A DNA stretch of 64,000 bases from Halomonas sp. SSL-5 (lineage in GTDB: Bacteria > Pseudomonadota > Gammaproteobacteria > Pseudomonadales > Halomonadaceae). The notes below the pieces were generated by a model, which had not been told where the DNA came from, ran no database searches, and saw only the letters and a program-made list of their open reading frames with translations. Of this stretch, positions 8,114 to 17,445 are shown piece by piece. The stretch spans positions 62,001-126,000 of the forward strand of contig NZ_JAUYWF010000002.1 of assembly GCF_030708455.1 (NCBI RefSeq), given 5' to 3'. Every line of letters begins with the position of its first letter. Position 1 is the first letter of the stretch. A program made the translations under genes and the position numbers.

Positions 8114-9055
8114 ATGCCCGATATCGTGGTGATGTTCTTCCTGCTCGGCCTGCTGGCCGGGCTCGTCAAGTCCGACCTGGCCATTCCCAAGGCCGCCTAC
8201 GACACCCTCAGCCTGCTGCTGATGCTGACCATCGGCCTCAAGGGCGGCATGGCGCTGTACGGCAACCTGGGCTGGTCGCTGCTGCCGGAGCTTGCCGCCG
8301 TGGCCGCCCTCGGCGCCCTGATCCCCCTGGCCCTGATGCCGCTACTGCGCCGCCTGGTGCGGCTCTCCGCCGCCGACAGCGCCAGTCTCGCGGCCCACTA
8401 CGGCTCGGTGAGCGCCGGCACCTTCGCCGTGGCCCTGGCTTTCGCCGAGGGACGCGGGCTGCCCATCGGCGCCGAGGTGACCCTCTACCTGGTGATGATG
8501 GAACTGCCGGCGATCATGGTGGCCATCGCCCTCTACCGTCGCCACCAGGGCAGCAATGCCGGCGAGGCGATGCAGGGCATCTGGCACGAGACCCTGACCA
8601 ACCGCGGGGTGATCCTGCTCGCCGGCGGCGCGGTGATCGGCGCCATGTACGGCCCCATGGAGGGCGCCAAGGTCACCGAGCTCTTCACCGGCGCCTTCCA
8701 TGCCGTGCTCGCCCTCTTCCTGCTGCAGATGGGCCTGACCGCCGCCGAGACCCTGCGCCCCATTCCCTGGTTTCACTGGCGGCTGCTCGCCTTCGCCCTC
8801 ATCGCCCCGCCGCTGCTGTCGCTGGCCGGCCTGGGTGTCGGCCTGGCCCTGGGGCTGCCCGCCGGGTCGCTCTTGATCCTGACCGCGCTGGCCGCCAGCG
8901 CCTCCTACATCGCCGCCCCGGCCGCCATGCGCACCGCCATCCCCGAGGCCAATATCGGCCTGGCGATGCTGGCCTCGCTCGGCTTCACCTTCCCCTTCAA
9001 CGTGATAGTGGGCATTCCCCTCTATCACCGGCTGATCACCTGGCTGACCGGGTAG
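8114..9055 (+). CDS. SbtA-like sodium-dependent bicarbonate transporter
   Basis: A 313-residue integral membrane protein with about ten hydrophobic helices arranged as two similar halves, matching the SbtA/DUF897 family, which imports bicarbonate with sodium in cyanobacteria. Conserved-looking segments include IGLKGGMAL, HYGSVSAGTFAVA and SYIAAPAAMRTAIPEANI. It is shorter than cyanobacterial SbtA (about 370 residues), chiefly in the central cytoplasmic loop, and no SbtB-like PII gene follows it. The divergent LysR gene resembles carbon-acquisition regulators. Bicarbonate or another small anion is the likely substrate. Confidence 0.8.
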   Translation: MPDIVVMFFLLGLLAGLVKSDLAIPKAAYDTLSLLLMLTIGLKGGMALYGNLGWSLLPELAAVAALGALIPLALMPLLRRLVRLSAADSASLAAHYGSVSAGTFAVALAFAEGRGLPIGAEVTLYLVMMELPAIMVAIALYRRHQGSNAGEAMQGIWHETLTNRGVILLAGGAVIGAMYGPMEGAKVTELFTGAFHAVLALFLLQMGLTAAETLRPIPWFHWRLLAFALIAPPLLSLAGLGVGLALGLPAGSLLILTALAASASYIAAPAAMRTAIPEANIGLAMLASLGFTFPFNVIVGIPLYHRLITWLTG

Positions 9056-9057
9056 GC

Positions 9058-9085
9058 GCCCCGCCCGTCGCTTTCGACGCGGGGC
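9058..9085 (+). terminator. Hairpin after the SbtA-like gene
   Basis: GCCCCGC pairs with GCGGGGC and, inside it, GTCG pairs with CGAC around a CTTT loop, leaving a CC bulge. It starts three bases after the stop codon. The U-tract is absent, so this is a possible factor-independent terminator of modest quality. Confidence 0.45.
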
Positions 9086-9118
9086 CCCGACATTCGTCTA
9101 AGGCATGAGTAGCTTCAC

Positions 9119-9134
9119 TTTACGTTAACGTCAA
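9119..9134. promoter_or_regulatory. LiuR-type operator upstream of the liu operon
   Basis: TTTACGTTAACGTCAA is a 16-bp dyad with a single mismatch. It resembles the TTTACGTTNACGTAAA-like site bound by LiuR, the MerR-family repressor of branched-chain acyl-CoA degradation in proteobacteria. It lies 140 bases upstream of the isovaleryl-CoA dehydrogenase start. No liuR gene is in the window. Confidence 0.6.
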
Positions 9135-9273
9135 CCTGACCTAGTCTTGACGAATCACGGTTCACCACCTGACCCGGACCGCTGTGCGCGCCGCCTTTGC
9201 CCCCTGGATCATGGACAAGAGGCAGGCGCCACCGCCCTGACCAGTACGCCTGACAAGAACGGGAGTCCCGCCC

Positions 9274-10443
9274 ATGCACACGCCCTTCAAGCCCCTCGAC
9301 TTCGGCCTCGACGACGAGCTCAACATGCTGCGCGAGCAGGTCAACGCCTTCGCCCGCGACGAGATCGCCCCGCGCGCCGCCGAGATCGACGAGAAGAACG
9401 AGTTCCCCAACGACCTGTGGCAGAAGTTCGGTGACATGGGCCTGCTCGGCATCACCGTCTCCGAGGAGGATGGCGGTACCGGCATGGGCTACCTCGCCCA
9501 CTGCATCGCCCTGGAGGAGATCTCCCGGGCCAGCGCCTCGGTGGGCCTCTCCTACGGCGCCCACTCCAACCTCTGCGTCAACCAGCTCAAGATCAACGCC
9601 AGCCCGGAGCAGAAGGCCAAGTACCTTCCCAAGCTGATGAGCGGCGAGCACGTCGGGGCGCTGGCCATGTCCGAGCCGGGCGCCGGTTCCGACGTGGTCT
9701 CCATGAAGCTGCGCGCCCGCAAGGATGGCGACAAGTACATCCTCAACGGCAACAAGATGTGGATCACCAACGGCCCCGACGCCGACGTGCTGGTGGTCTA
9801 CGCCAAGACCGACCCCGAGGCCGGCTCCAAGGGCATCACCGCCTTCATCATCGAGAAGGGCATGCCCGGCTTCTCCACCGCCCAGAAGCTCGACAAGCTC
9901 GGCATGCGCGGCTCCAACACCTGCGAACTGGTGTTCCAGGACTGCGAGGTGCCGGAGGCGAACATCCTCGGCGAACTGAACCGCGGCGTGCGCGTGCTGA
10001 TGAGCGGCCTCGACTACGAGCGCACCGTGCTGGCCGCCGGCCCCATCGGCATCATGCAGGCCGCCCTGGACATCGTGGTGCCCTATATCCACGAGCGTAA
10101 GCAGTTCGGCCAGTCCATCGGCGAGTTCCAGCTGGTGCAGGGCAAGGTGGCCGACATGTACACCACCCTCAACGCCTGCCGCGCCTACCTCTACGCCGTG
10201 GCGGCCGGCTGCGACCGCGGCCAGACCTCGCGCAAGGATGCCGCCGGCGTGATCCTCTACTGCGCCGAGAAGGCCACCCAGGTCGCCCTGGACGCCATCC
10301 AGCTGCTGGGCGGCAACGGCTACATCAACGAGTACCCCACCGGCCGCCTGCTGCGCGACGCCAAGCTCTACGAGATCGGCGCCGGCACCAGCGAGATCCG
10401 CCGCATGCTGATCGGCCGCGAGCTGTTCAACGAATCTGCCTGA
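9274..10443 (+). CDS. liuA: Isovaleryl-CoA dehydrogenase
   Basis: A 389-residue FAD-dependent acyl-CoA dehydrogenase that oxidises isovaleryl-CoA to 3-methylcrotonyl-CoA and passes electrons to ETF. The first family signature is [13 protein letters not shown]; the second is [15 protein letters not shown]. The catalytic glutamate sits in [10 protein letters not shown], the position characteristic of isovaleryl-CoA dehydrogenases, whereas short- and medium-chain enzymes have it near the C-terminus. The ATG follows GGGAG at 9261-9265. It is the first gene of the leucine/isovalerate operon. Confidence 0.95.
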   Translation: MHTPFKPLDFGLDDELNMLREQVNAFARDEIAPRAAEIDEKNEFPNDLWQKFGDMGLLGITVSEEDGGTGMGYLAHCIALEEISRASASVGLSYGAHSNLCVNQLKINASPEQKAKYLPKLMSGEHVGALAMSEPGAGSDVVSMKLRARKDGDKYILNGNKMWITNGPDADVLVVYAKTDPEAGSKGITAFIIEKGMPGFSTAQKLDKLGMRGSNTCELVFQDCEVPEANILGELNRGVRVLMSGLDYERTVLAAGPIGIMQAALDIVVPYIHERKQFGQSIGEFQLVQGKVADMYTTLNACRAYLYAVAAGCDRGQTSRKDAAGVILYCAEKATQVALDAIQLLGGNGYINEYPTGRLLRDAKLYEIGAGTSEIRRMLIGRELFNESA

Positions 10444-10455
10444 GCCACCGGCTTG

Positions 10456-10559
10456 TGTAGGAGGGATGCTTCGCATCGCGACCGGAGGCCGCAGGCCTCC
10501 CACGGAAAACCCCAAGGCACCTGACGGTGCCTGTCGCGCAGCGGAGCTGCCCTCCTACA
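10456..10559. repeat. Palindromic repeat element with 10-bp inverted ends
   Basis: About 104 bases in the liuA-liuB gap are bounded by TGTAGGAGGG (10456-10465) and its exact reverse complement CCCTCCTACA (10550-10559). Inside are successive small hairpins: ATGC/GCAT, GGAGGCC/GGCCTCC around a GCA loop, GGCACC/GGTGCC and GCAGC/GCTGC. This looks like a REP/REPIN-type intergenic mobile repeat. It could also stabilise or attenuate the operon transcript. No other copy was seen in this window. Confidence 0.65.
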
Positions 10560-10604
10560 ACACCACCGGTACCCTGTGTTGGCATATCATTTCAAGGATT
10601 CGCT

Positions 10605-12212
10605 ATGAGCATCCTGCAGACCCAGATCAATCCGCGCAGCGAGGGCTTCCAGGCCAACGAGGCGGCGATGCGCGCCGAGGTGATGAAGCTGCGCGAACTG
10701 ACCGCCGCCATCGCCCAGGGCGGCGGCGAGAAGGCCCGCGCCCGCCACGAGAGCCGCGACAAGCTGTTCGTGCGCGACCGCATCGACCACCTGATCGACG
10801 AGGGCTCCCCTTTCCTCGAGTTCTCGGCGCTGGCCGCCCATGAGGTCTACGACTCTGCGGTGCCCGCCGCCGGCGTGGTCACCGGCATCGGCCGCGTCTC
10901 CGGCGTGGAGTGCGTGATCGTCGCCAACGACGCCACCGTCAAGGGCGGCACCTACTTCCCGCTCACCGTGAAGAAGCACATCCGCGCCCAGGAGATCGCC
11001 CGCAAGCACCGCCTGCCGTGCATCTATCTGGTCGACTCCGGCGGCGCCTTCCTGCCCCGCCAGGACGAGGTCTTCCCGGACCGCGACCACTTCGGCCGCA
11101 TCTTCTACAACCAGGCCACCCTCTCCGCCGAGGGCATCCCGCAGATCGCCGTGGTGATGGGCTCCTGCACCGCCGGCGGCGCCTATGTGCCGGCCATGGC
11201 CGACGAGTCGATCATCGTGCGCGAGCAGGGCACCATCTTCCTGGGCGGCCCGCCCCTGGTGAAGGCCGCCACCGGCGAGAGCATCAGCGCCGAGGACCTT
11301 GGCGGCGCCGACGTCCACGCCAAGAAGAGCGGCGTGGCCGACCACTATGCCGAGAACGATGCCCACGCCCTGCAGCTGTGCCGGGCCAGCGTGTCGCGGC
11401 TCAACTGGCAGAAGCGCGGCCAGCTGAAGATGCAGGAGCCCAAGGCCCCGCGCCTGGACCCCAGCGAGCTCTACGGCATCGTCGGCACCGACCTCAAGAA
11501 GCCCTACGACGTGCGTGAGGTGATCGCACGCATCGTCGACGACTCCGACTTCGACGAGTTCAAGCGCTACTACGGCGATACCCTGGTCACCGGCTTTGCG
11601 CATATCCACGGCTACCCGGTGGGCATCGTCGCCAACAACGGCGTGCTCTTCTCCGAGTCCGCGGTAAAGGGTGCGCACTTCATCGAGCTGTGTGCGCAAA
11701 GGAAGATCCCGCTGATCTTCCTGCAGAACATCACCGGTTTCATGGTGGGCTCCAAGTACGAGCACGAGGGCATCGCCAAGCACGGCGCCAAGCTGGTCAC
11801 CGCGGTGGCCTGCGCCAGGGTGCCCAAGTTCACCGTGCTGATCGGCGGCAGCTTCGGCGCCGGCAACTACGGCATGTGCGGCCGCGCCTACGATCCCAAC
11901 CTGCTGTTCATGTGGCCGAATGCCCGCATCTCGGTGATGGGCGGCGAGCAGGCGGCGGGCGTGCTGGCCCAGGTCAAGCGCGAGCAGATCGAGCGCGAGG
12001 GCGCCGAGTGGACCAAGGAGGAAGAGGAAGCCTTCAAGGCGCCCACCCGCGAGCAGTACGAGCACCAGGGCCACCCCTACTACGCCAGCGCCCGGCTGTG
12101 GGACGACGGGGTCATCGACCCGGCCCAGACCCGTGACGTACTGGGCCTGTCGCTGGCGGCGGCGATGAACGCCGAGGTCGAGGAAACGAAATTCGGCGTG
12201 TTCCGGATGTAA
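10605..12212 (+). CDS. liuB: Methylcrotonyl-CoA carboxylase, carboxyltransferase (beta) subunit
   Basis: A 535-residue carboxyltransferase, the usual length for this subunit. It moves the carboxyl group from carboxybiotin on LiuD to 3-methylcrotonyl-CoA, giving 3-methylglutaconyl-CoA. Crotonase-fold oxyanion segments are visible at [11 protein letters not shown] with [13 protein letters not shown] in the N-terminal half and at [14 protein letters not shown] in the C-terminal half. The stop is 12 bases before liuC. AAGGA at 10594-10598 supports the ATG at 10605. Confidence 0.95.
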   Translation: MSILQTQINPRSEGFQANEAAMRAEVMKLRELTAAIAQGGGEKARARHESRDKLFVRDRIDHLIDEGSPFLEFSALAAHEVYDSAVPAAGVVTGIGRVSGVECVIVANDATVKGGTYFPLTVKKHIRAQEIARKHRLPCIYLVDSGGAFLPRQDEVFPDRDHFGRIFYNQATLSAEGIPQIAVVMGSCTAGGAYVPAMADESIIVREQGTIFLGGPPLVKAATGESISAEDLGGADVHAKKSGVADHYAENDAHALQLCRASVSRLNWQKRGQLKMQEPKAPRLDPSELYGIVGTDLKKPYDVREVIARIVDDSDFDEFKRYYGDTLVTGFAHIHGYPVGIVANNGVLFSESAVKGAHFIELCAQRKIPLIFLQNITGFMVGSKYEHEGIAKHGAKLVTAVACARVPKFTVLIGGSFGAGNYGMCGRAYDPNLLFMWPNARISVMGGEQAAGVLAQVKREQIEREGAEWTKEEEEAFKAPTREQYEHQGHPYYASARLWDDGVIDPAQTRDVLGLSLAAAMNAEVEETKFGVFRM

Positions 12213-12224
12213 GGGGAATCAGAC

Positions 12225-13073
12225 ATGTCAGATAGCACCTTCTCACGCCTGGAACTCGACGATCGCGGCGTGGCCTGGCTGACGCTCGACCGTCCCGAGG
12301 TCCACAACGCCTTCGACGACAGCCTCATCAGTGAGCTCAACGCCCAATTGGAGCGACTGCACGACGCCGCCCACCACGGCGAGATCCGAGCCGTGGTGCT
12401 GCGCTCCGAGGGCAAGAGCTTCTCCGCCGGCGCCGATCTGAACTGGATGAAGCGCATGGTCGAATACGATTTCGACGGCAACCTGGCGGACTCGCGCAAG
12501 CTCGCCGCCCTGATGCACGGCCTGGACACCCTGCCCTGCCCCACCGTCTGCCGCGTGCAGGGGGCCGCCTTCGGCGGTGCCGTGGGCCTGGCCGCCTGCT
12601 GTGACCTGGTGGTCGCCTCCGATAAGGCGAAGTTCTGCCTCTCCGAGGTCAAGATCGGCCTGTCGCCGGCGGTGATCAGCCCCTATGTGCAGCGCGCCCT
12701 GGGCAAGCGTCAGATGCGTCGGTATGCGCTGACCGCCGAGGTGATGGATGCCCCCACCGCCCTGGCCCTGGGCCTGGCCCACCAGGTGGTAGCGCCCGAG
12801 GCCCTCGACGACGCCGTCGCCGCCATGCTCGAGACCCTGCTGGCCGGCTCGCCCCAGGCCCAACGCGCCACCAAGGCGCTGCTCGCCGAGGTGGCTCGAG
12901 AGCCCGACAGCAAGGCCACCCGCGAGCACACCTGCCGGGTGATCAGCGAGCTGCGCGTCAGCGCCGAAGGTCAGGAGGGGCTGGCCAGCTTCTTCGAGAA
13001 GCGCCGCCCCGCCTGGACAAACGAAAGCGACAACCGTGTCGCAGAAAACAAGGCCGCGGAGCCCCGCTCATGA
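12225..13073 (+). CDS. liuC: Methylglutaconyl-CoA hydratase
   Basis: A 282-residue crotonase-superfamily enzyme, expected to hydrate 3-methylglutaconyl-CoA to HMG-CoA. SFSAGADLNWMKRM near residue 65 and GAAFGGAVGLAACCDL near residue 110 form the CoA-binding and oxyanion-hole regions. Sequence alone cannot separate it from other enoyl-CoA hydratases; the position between liuB and liuD makes the assignment firm. The stop overlaps the liuD start (ATGA). Confidence 0.92.
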   Translation: MSDSTFSRLELDDRGVAWLTLDRPEVHNAFDDSLISELNAQLERLHDAAHHGEIRAVVLRSEGKSFSAGADLNWMKRMVEYDFDGNLADSRKLAALMHGLDTLPCPTVCRVQGAAFGGAVGLAACCDLVVASDKAKFCLSEVKIGLSPAVISPYVQRALGKRQMRRYALTAEVMDAPTALALGLAHQVVAPEALDDAVAAMLETLLAGSPQAQRATKALLAEVAREPDSKATREHTCRVISELRVSAEGQEGLASFFEKRRPAWTNESDNRVAENKAAEPRS

Positions 13074-15121
13074 CTACCGATCTGAACAAGTTCGACACCC
13101 TGCTGGTCGCCAACCGCGGCGAGATCGCCTGCCGGGTGATGCGCACCGCGCGCGCCATGGGCCTGCGCACTGTGGCCGTCTACTCCGATGCCGACGCCAA
13201 CGCCCGCCATGTGCGCGAGGCCGACGAGGCCGTGCGCCTGGGCCCCGCCGCCGCCCGCGACAGCTACCTCAAGGTGGAGGCGGTGATCGAGGCCGCCAAG
13301 CGCACCGGCGCCGGCGCCATCCACCCCGGCTACGGCTTCCTCTCCGAGAACGGCCCCTTCGTGGACGCCCTGGAGAAGGCCGGCATCACCTTCGTCGGCC
13401 CGCCCGCCTCGGCCATCGCCGCCATGGGCGACAAGTCCGCCGCCAAGGCGCGCATGCATGACGCCGGCGTGCCGCTGGTGCCGGGCTACCACGGCGACGA
13501 CCAGGACGACGCCCTGCTCAAGGCCGAGGCCGACAAGATCGGCTACCCGGTGCTGCTCAAGGCCAGCGCCGGTGGCGGCGGCAAGGGCATGCGCGTGGTC
13601 GAATCCGCCGCCGGCTTCCAGGCCGCCCTGGACGGCTGCCGCCGCGAGTCCCAGGCCGCCTTCGGCGACCAGCGCATGCTGATCGAGAAGTACCTGACCC
13701 AGCCGCGCCACGTGGAGGTCCAGGTGTTCTGCGACAGCCACGGCAACGGCGTCTACCTCTTCGAGCGCGACTGCTCCGTGCAGCGCCGCCACCAGAAGGT
13801 ACTGGAGGAAGCCCCGGCCCCGGGCATGAGCGCCGAACTGCGCCGCGAGATGGGCGAGGCCGCCGTGCGCGCCGCCCGCGAGATCGGCTACGTGGGCGCC
13901 GGCACCGTGGAGTTCCTCCTCGACGTCGATGGTTCGTTCTTCTTCATGGAGATGAACACCCGCCTGCAGGTGGAACACCCGGTCACCGAGATGATCACCG
14001 GCCAGGACCTGGTGGAGTGGCAGCTGCGCGTGGCCATGGGTGAGCGGCTGCCGCTCGCCCAGGACGAGCTGACCATCACCGGCCACAGCTTCGAGGCGCG
14101 CCTCTACGCCGAGGACCCGGAGCAGGACTTCCTGCCCGCCACCGGCACCCTGACCCGCTTCGCCCTGGACCTGGAAGGCGCCGGCCTGGATGCCAATAAG
14201 GTACGCCTGGACAGCGGCGTGGAGAGCGGCGACGCCGTCTCCATGCACTACGACCCCATGCTCGCCAAGCTGATCGTCCACGGCGGCGACCGCGACCAGG
14301 CGCTGGCCACCCTCAACCGGGCGCTTGCTGCCCTCGACGTGCAGGGCGTGGTCACCAACCGCGCCTTCCTGCAGCGCCTGGCCACCCACCCGGCCTTCAA
14401 GGGGTGCGAGCTCGACACCCGCTTCATCGAGAAGCACGAGGCGACCCTGTTCGCGTCCCGTGAGGTCACCACCGAGGCCTACGCCTCCGCCGCGCTGATC
14501 GGCCTCAAGCAGCTCTCCCGGGAGTGCGAGAGCGACTCTCCCTGGGATCGCCACGACGGCTTCCGCCTCAACGCCCCCCACACCATTCGGCTGGCCCTGT
14601 GCGCCACCGGTCACGACCTGACCCGCGCCCAGGCCCCGGACGCCGAGGACGTGGTGATCGTGGAGGGCCGCCGCGAGACCGCCGCCGATCCCTGGCAGCT
14701 GGTGATCGGCGACGAGACCCTCACCGCGCGCATTCAGCACCTGGAGGGCGACGCCGTGGCGGTCACCCTCAATGGCCACCGCCGTCGCCTGCAGGCGCGC
14801 CTCGCCGACAACGGCGTGGTGGTGATGGCCGACGCCGCCGGCGAGACCCGCCTGTTCTGGCGCCGCATCGACGCCATCGACCATGGCCAGCACGAGGCGG
14901 AATCCACCCTCACCGCGCCCATGCACGGCACCGTGGTGGCGCTGCTGGTGGAGCCGGGCCAGAAGGTGGAGAAAGGCATGCCGCTGATGGTGATGGAAGC
15001 CATGAAGATGGAGCACACCATGTCCGCCCCCGCCGATGGCCATGTGGAGAGCTTCCACTTCGCCGCCGGCGACACCGTGGGCCAGGGCGACGTGCTGCTC
15101 GAGTTCGCCCCGGAGGAGTAA
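13070..15121 (+). CDS. liuD: Methylcrotonyl-CoA carboxylase, biotin-containing (alpha) subunit
   Basis: A 683-residue biotin carboxylase/biotin carrier protein. The N-terminal domain opens with [17 protein letters not shown]; the ATP-grasp glycine-rich loop is [12 protein letters not shown], and [13 protein letters not shown] completes the active site. The biotinyl lysine is in MEAMKMEH in the C-terminal domain, about 35 residues from the end. It carboxylates biotin with ATP and bicarbonate and partners LiuB. Start is coupled to the liuC stop. Confidence 0.95.
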   Translation: MTTDLNKFDTLLVANRGEIACRVMRTARAMGLRTVAVYSDADANARHVREADEAVRLGPAAARDSYLKVEAVIEAAKRTGAGAIHPGYGFLSENGPFVDALEKAGITFVGPPASAIAAMGDKSAAKARMHDAGVPLVPGYHGDDQDDALLKAEADKIGYPVLLKASAGGGGKGMRVVESAAGFQAALDGCRRESQAAFGDQRMLIEKYLTQPRHVEVQVFCDSHGNGVYLFERDCSVQRRHQKVLEEAPAPGMSAELRREMGEAAVRAAREIGYVGAGTVEFLLDVDGSFFFMEMNTRLQVEHPVTEMITGQDLVEWQLRVAMGERLPLAQDELTITGHSFEARLYAEDPEQDFLPATGTLTRFALDLEGAGLDANKVRLDSGVESGDAVSMHYDPMLAKLIVHGGDRDQALATLNRALAALDVQGVVTNRAFLQRLATHPAFKGCELDTRFIEKHEATLFASREVTTEAYASAALIGLKQLSRECESDSPWDRHDGFRLNAPHTIRLALCATGHDLTRAQAPDAEDVVIVEGRRETAADPWQLVIGDETLTARIQHLEGDAVAVTLNGHRRRLQARLADNGVVVMADAAGETRLFWRRIDAIDHGQHEAESTLTAPMHGTVVALLVEPGQKVEKGMPLMVMEAMKMEHTMSAPADGHVESFHFAAGDTVGQGDVLLEFAPEE

Positions 15122-15126
15122 CGCAG

Positions 15127-16026
15127 ATGGCATTCCCGAAACACGTCCGCCTGGTCGAGGTCGGCCCCCGCGACGGGCTGCAGAACGAGCCTGAGCCGAT
15201 CGGCACCGCCACCAAGCTGGAGCTGATCGACCGCCTAGGCGCGGCCGGCCTCTCCTACATCGAGGCGGCGAGCTTCGTCTCGCCCAAGTGGGTGCCGCAG
15301 ATGGCCGACCATCGCGAGGTGATGAAGAACCTCGCCCGACGCGACGGCATCACCTACGCCGCGCTGACCCCCAACCTCAAGGGGCTGGAGGCGGCCCTGG
15401 AGTGCGGCCTCGAGGAGGTGGCCGTGTTCGGCGCCGCCTCCGAGGCCTTCTCACAGAAGAACATCAACTGCTCCGTGGCCGAGTCCCTGGCCCGCTTCGA
15501 GCCGGTGCTGGAGCGCGCGCAGCAGGCCGGCGTGCGGGTGCGCGGCTACGTCTCCACCGTGCTGGGCTGCCCCTACGAGGGTGAGATCGCTCCCGCCAAG
15601 GTGGCCGAGGTCTCGAAGGCGCTGTACGAGATGGGCTGCTACGAGATTTCGCTCGGCGATACCATCGGCACCGGCACCCCGCTCAAGGCCAAGCGCATGA
15701 TCGAGGCCGTGAGCCGCGACATTCCCATGGACAAGCTCGCCGCCCACTTCCACGACACCTACGGCCAGGCGCTGGCCAACCTCTACGCGGTACTGGAGGA
15801 AGGCATCGCGGTGGTGGACAGCTCCGTCGCCGGCCTCGGCGGCTGCCCCTATGCCAAGGGCGCCTCCGGCAACGTGGCCAGCGAGGACGTGGTCTACCTG
15901 CTCGATGGCCTAGGCATCGAGACTGGCATCGACCTCGACAAGCTGGCCGACACCGGCACCTGGATCACCCAGACCATCGGCCGGCCCAACCGTTCCAAGG
16001 TGGGGGTGGCGCTGGCCGCCAGGTAA
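15127..16026 (+). CDS. liuE: Hydroxymethylglutaryl-CoA lyase
   Basis: A 299-residue TIM-barrel lyase that splits HMG-CoA into acetoacetate and acetyl-CoA, the last step of this pathway. [12 protein letters not shown] at the N-terminus carries the catalytic arginine-aspartate, [12 protein letters not shown] the metal-binding histidine, and [15 protein letters not shown] the catalytic cysteine loop. It starts five bases after the liuD stop and is followed by a terminator, so it closes the operon. No CoA-transferase or acetoacetyl-CoA synthetase gene accompanies it. Confidence 0.95.
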   Translation: MAFPKHVRLVEVGPRDGLQNEPEPIGTATKLELIDRLGAAGLSYIEAASFVSPKWVPQMADHREVMKNLARRDGITYAALTPNLKGLEAALECGLEEVAVFGAASEAFSQKNINCSVAESLARFEPVLERAQQAGVRVRGYVSTVLGCPYEGEIAPAKVAEVSKALYEMGCYEISLGDTIGTGTPLKAKRMIEAVSRDIPMDKLAAHFHDTYGQALANLYAVLEEGIAVVDSSVAGLGGCPYAKGASGNVASEDVVYLLDGLGIETGIDLDKLADTGTWITQTIGRPNRSKVGVALAAR

Positions 16027-16044
16027 TCGCAACGCCAACACGCA

Positions 16045-16078
16045 AAAGACCCGAGCCAGGTGACTGACTCGGGGCTTT
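16045..16078 (+). terminator. Intrinsic terminator of the liu operon
   Basis: CCCGAG (16050-16055) pairs with CTCGGG (16068-16073), flanked by AAAG/CTTT with one mismatch. TTTGTTTTT follows directly. The layout is that of a factor-independent terminator. It belongs to the same sequence family as the hairpins at 18879 and 20300. Confidence 0.8.
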
Positions 16079-16089
16079 GTTTTTGGACA

Positions 16090-16125
16090 GTTTAACGCCT
16101 GAGTTGGGCGGCAGCTCTTCAGCGA
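16090..16125 (-). repeat. Partial attC-like site at the distal end
   Basis: Read on the minus strand, the sequence after the last cassette gene ends in ACTCAGGCGTTAAAC. Its final seven bases match the GTTRRRY core exactly, and GCCCAAC just before fits RYYYAAC. It is too short for a full attC, so the left arm is lost or merged with the 3' end of the gene. Confidence 0.45.
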
Positions 16126-16908
16126 TCACGACTTAGGAATCTCGATGAAAAGGACACAGCCCCCTGATGCAACATCTCTGACCCGCATGGCTTCGCGAAA
16201 CTCGGCTTCACTGACCTTTGTTTCGACCCTAAATATACGTTCGGGAGACATTTGGACAAGGCTCATGTCGTCTTTCGAGACATCGAGTGCCGCTTGCATT
16301 GCACAGCCGAATTTAATTGCCATCGTTCCGCCCGGCCATTCCGTAACAACAACCAATACAGGCCTCTTACTTATCCGAGCCTTTTTTGGTGGCGCTTTCG
16401 TAGCACGAGGCACTTCGATCTGAGCATCAGGTTCCGACGGGCGTACTTGTGAATGCGAGATATCGCCGAAAGTATCGTTGTCGATTCCTCCCATCTTGAA
16501 TGCGTCAGTCTCAGTGTTGGCAACCTTGACTTCCACCTCGCTCACGACGAAATACTTGCCATCGTACAAGTAGATTTTCACCCCTGAGCCGCCGGACCAA
16601 GCCTGTTCAGCCACTGGCTCCCCTAGCTCCGTGTAAAGGTCGCTTGGCACCAAACTCGGATCTAAGCCTGCGGATATAACCTCATACTCACCACATAAGA
16701 AGAAATCGTTGAGGTCGAATCCTTCGGAATCAACGTAATCGATTACATCTTGAAAATTCTCTATTGAATCGATTTCCGCAAGCTTTGACTGCCAGAATTC
16801 GTAATCCTCGGAACCTTTCACAGGCAAATTCATACCGACCCACTCTTCTAGGCGTGCAAGAAGGTCCGCTTTCATTCTCTCGATGACTTCAGCTTGGATA
16901 GTGCTCAT
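16126..16908 (-). CDS. Hypothetical cassette protein, 260 residues
   Basis: I do not recognise this protein. It has no signal peptide or membrane helix and is acidic, with a two-part look: an N-terminal region with many aspartates and glutamates (about residues 1-125), a proline/lysine linker (ATKAPPKKARISKRP near residue 175), and a C-terminal domain starting VLVVVTEWPGGTMAIKFG and ending VLFIEIPKS. Codon use is much less GC-biased than in neighbours, which points to transfer. The ATG at 16908 fits the start of MSTIQAEV; a longer frame runs back into the recombination site. It is the last cassette in the array. Confidence 0.7.
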   Translation of the reverse strand: MSTIQAEVIERMKADLLARLEEWVGMNLPVKGSEDYEFWQSKLAEIDSIENFQDVIDYVDSEGFDLNDFFLCGEYEVISAGLDPSLVPSDLYTELGEPVAEQAWSGGSGVKIYLYDGKYFVVSEVEVKVANTETDAFKMGGIDNDTFGDISHSQVRPSEPDAQIEVPRATKAPPKKARISKRPVLVVVTEWPGGTMAIKFGCAMQAALDVSKDDMSLVQMSPERIFRVETKVSEAEFREAMRVRDVASGGCVLFIEIPKS

Positions 16909-16975
16909 GGCCGTTTTTGTTTTCGCTCCTAGAAATGGATTGCCGAGCACCCAGCACACGGAAGGGTGCATTGCC

Positions 16976-17066
16976 TCCCAACGCTGGGCTTAGCGATGCC
17001 CTTGAAAAGGAGGCGAAGCCGCGATGCAAAGGTCGCCCCGACGGCCACCGGCGGCGTAGTACAGTG
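16976..17066 (-). repeat. attC-like site C
   Basis: On the minus strand it ends with GCTAAGCCCAGCGTTGGGA, a right end of attC type with core GTTGGGA. On the plus strand AACGCTGGGCTTAGCGATGC and the following bases match site B at roughly three positions in four. The left R-box is not clear. It separates the third and fourth cassette genes. Confidence 0.65.
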
Positions 17067-17083
17067 ATTTTTTCAAATACACT

Positions 17084-17326
17084 TCAAGCCCCGAGGTAGT
17101 AACCCAATGCAACGATGACGACTGCGATGACCAAATTCTTTAAGTAGCCACCGACTTCAAGAAAACGGACGGGAACCATACTTACCAGAAACCAGCCGAG
17201 AACACCTCCAAAAAAGATGTGCGCAACGCACGCTATTACTCCCGACCACCAGTTCACAGCATAGCCAACATATATTGCTGGCCCAACGGTGCACAGTAAT
17301 ACCCATATATTCTGGACCGGTGTCAT
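17084..17326 (-). CDS. Small membrane protein in a cassette, 80 residues
   Basis: An 80-residue protein with three hydrophobic stretches (about residues 5-25, 27-48 and 62-79), so probably a small inner-membrane protein; I know no family for it. The ATG lies 17 bases beyond the GTTCAAT core of site B, typical of cassettes that carry only a ribosome-binding region before the gene (GGAG is at spacing 6). The stop is close to site C. Small membrane proteins are common integron cargo; function unknown. Confidence 0.6.
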   Translation of the reverse strand: MTPVQNIWVLLCTVGPAIYVGYAVNWWSGVIACVAHIFFGGVLGWFLVSMVPVRFLEVGGYLKNLVIAVVIVALGYYLGA

Positions 17327-17342
17327 GAAAACTCCATGAGCA

Positions 17343-17431
17343 ATTGAACGCTGAGTTTAGCGACGCCCTTGTAATGGAGGCGTAGCCGCAATGAAAAGGG
17401 AGTCCGGCGGCCATCAGCCGCGCACTAAAGA
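17343..17431 (-). repeat. attC-like site B
   Basis: The right end on the minus strand reads GCTAAACTCAGCGTTCAAT, very like the TTAACTCAAGCGTTAGA end of class 1 cassettes. GACGCCCTT pairs with AAGGGAGTC in the arms, and TTTAG near the left end pairs with CTAAA. The centre carries AATGGAGGCGTAGCCGCAAT, shared with sites A and C. Confidence 0.68.
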
Positions 17432-17445
17432 AACTTTTTAAAACA

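Noticed and set aside
12971..15133. Very long open frame on the minus strand opposite liuD
   Set aside because: The opposite strand is a clear biotin carboxylase with full motifs. The antisense frame is histidine/glycine-rich low-complexity sequence produced by GC-rich third positions.
16909..17083. Short plus-strand frame over attC-like site C
   Set aside because: It consists mainly of the palindrome itself and has no ribosome-binding site or family resemblance.
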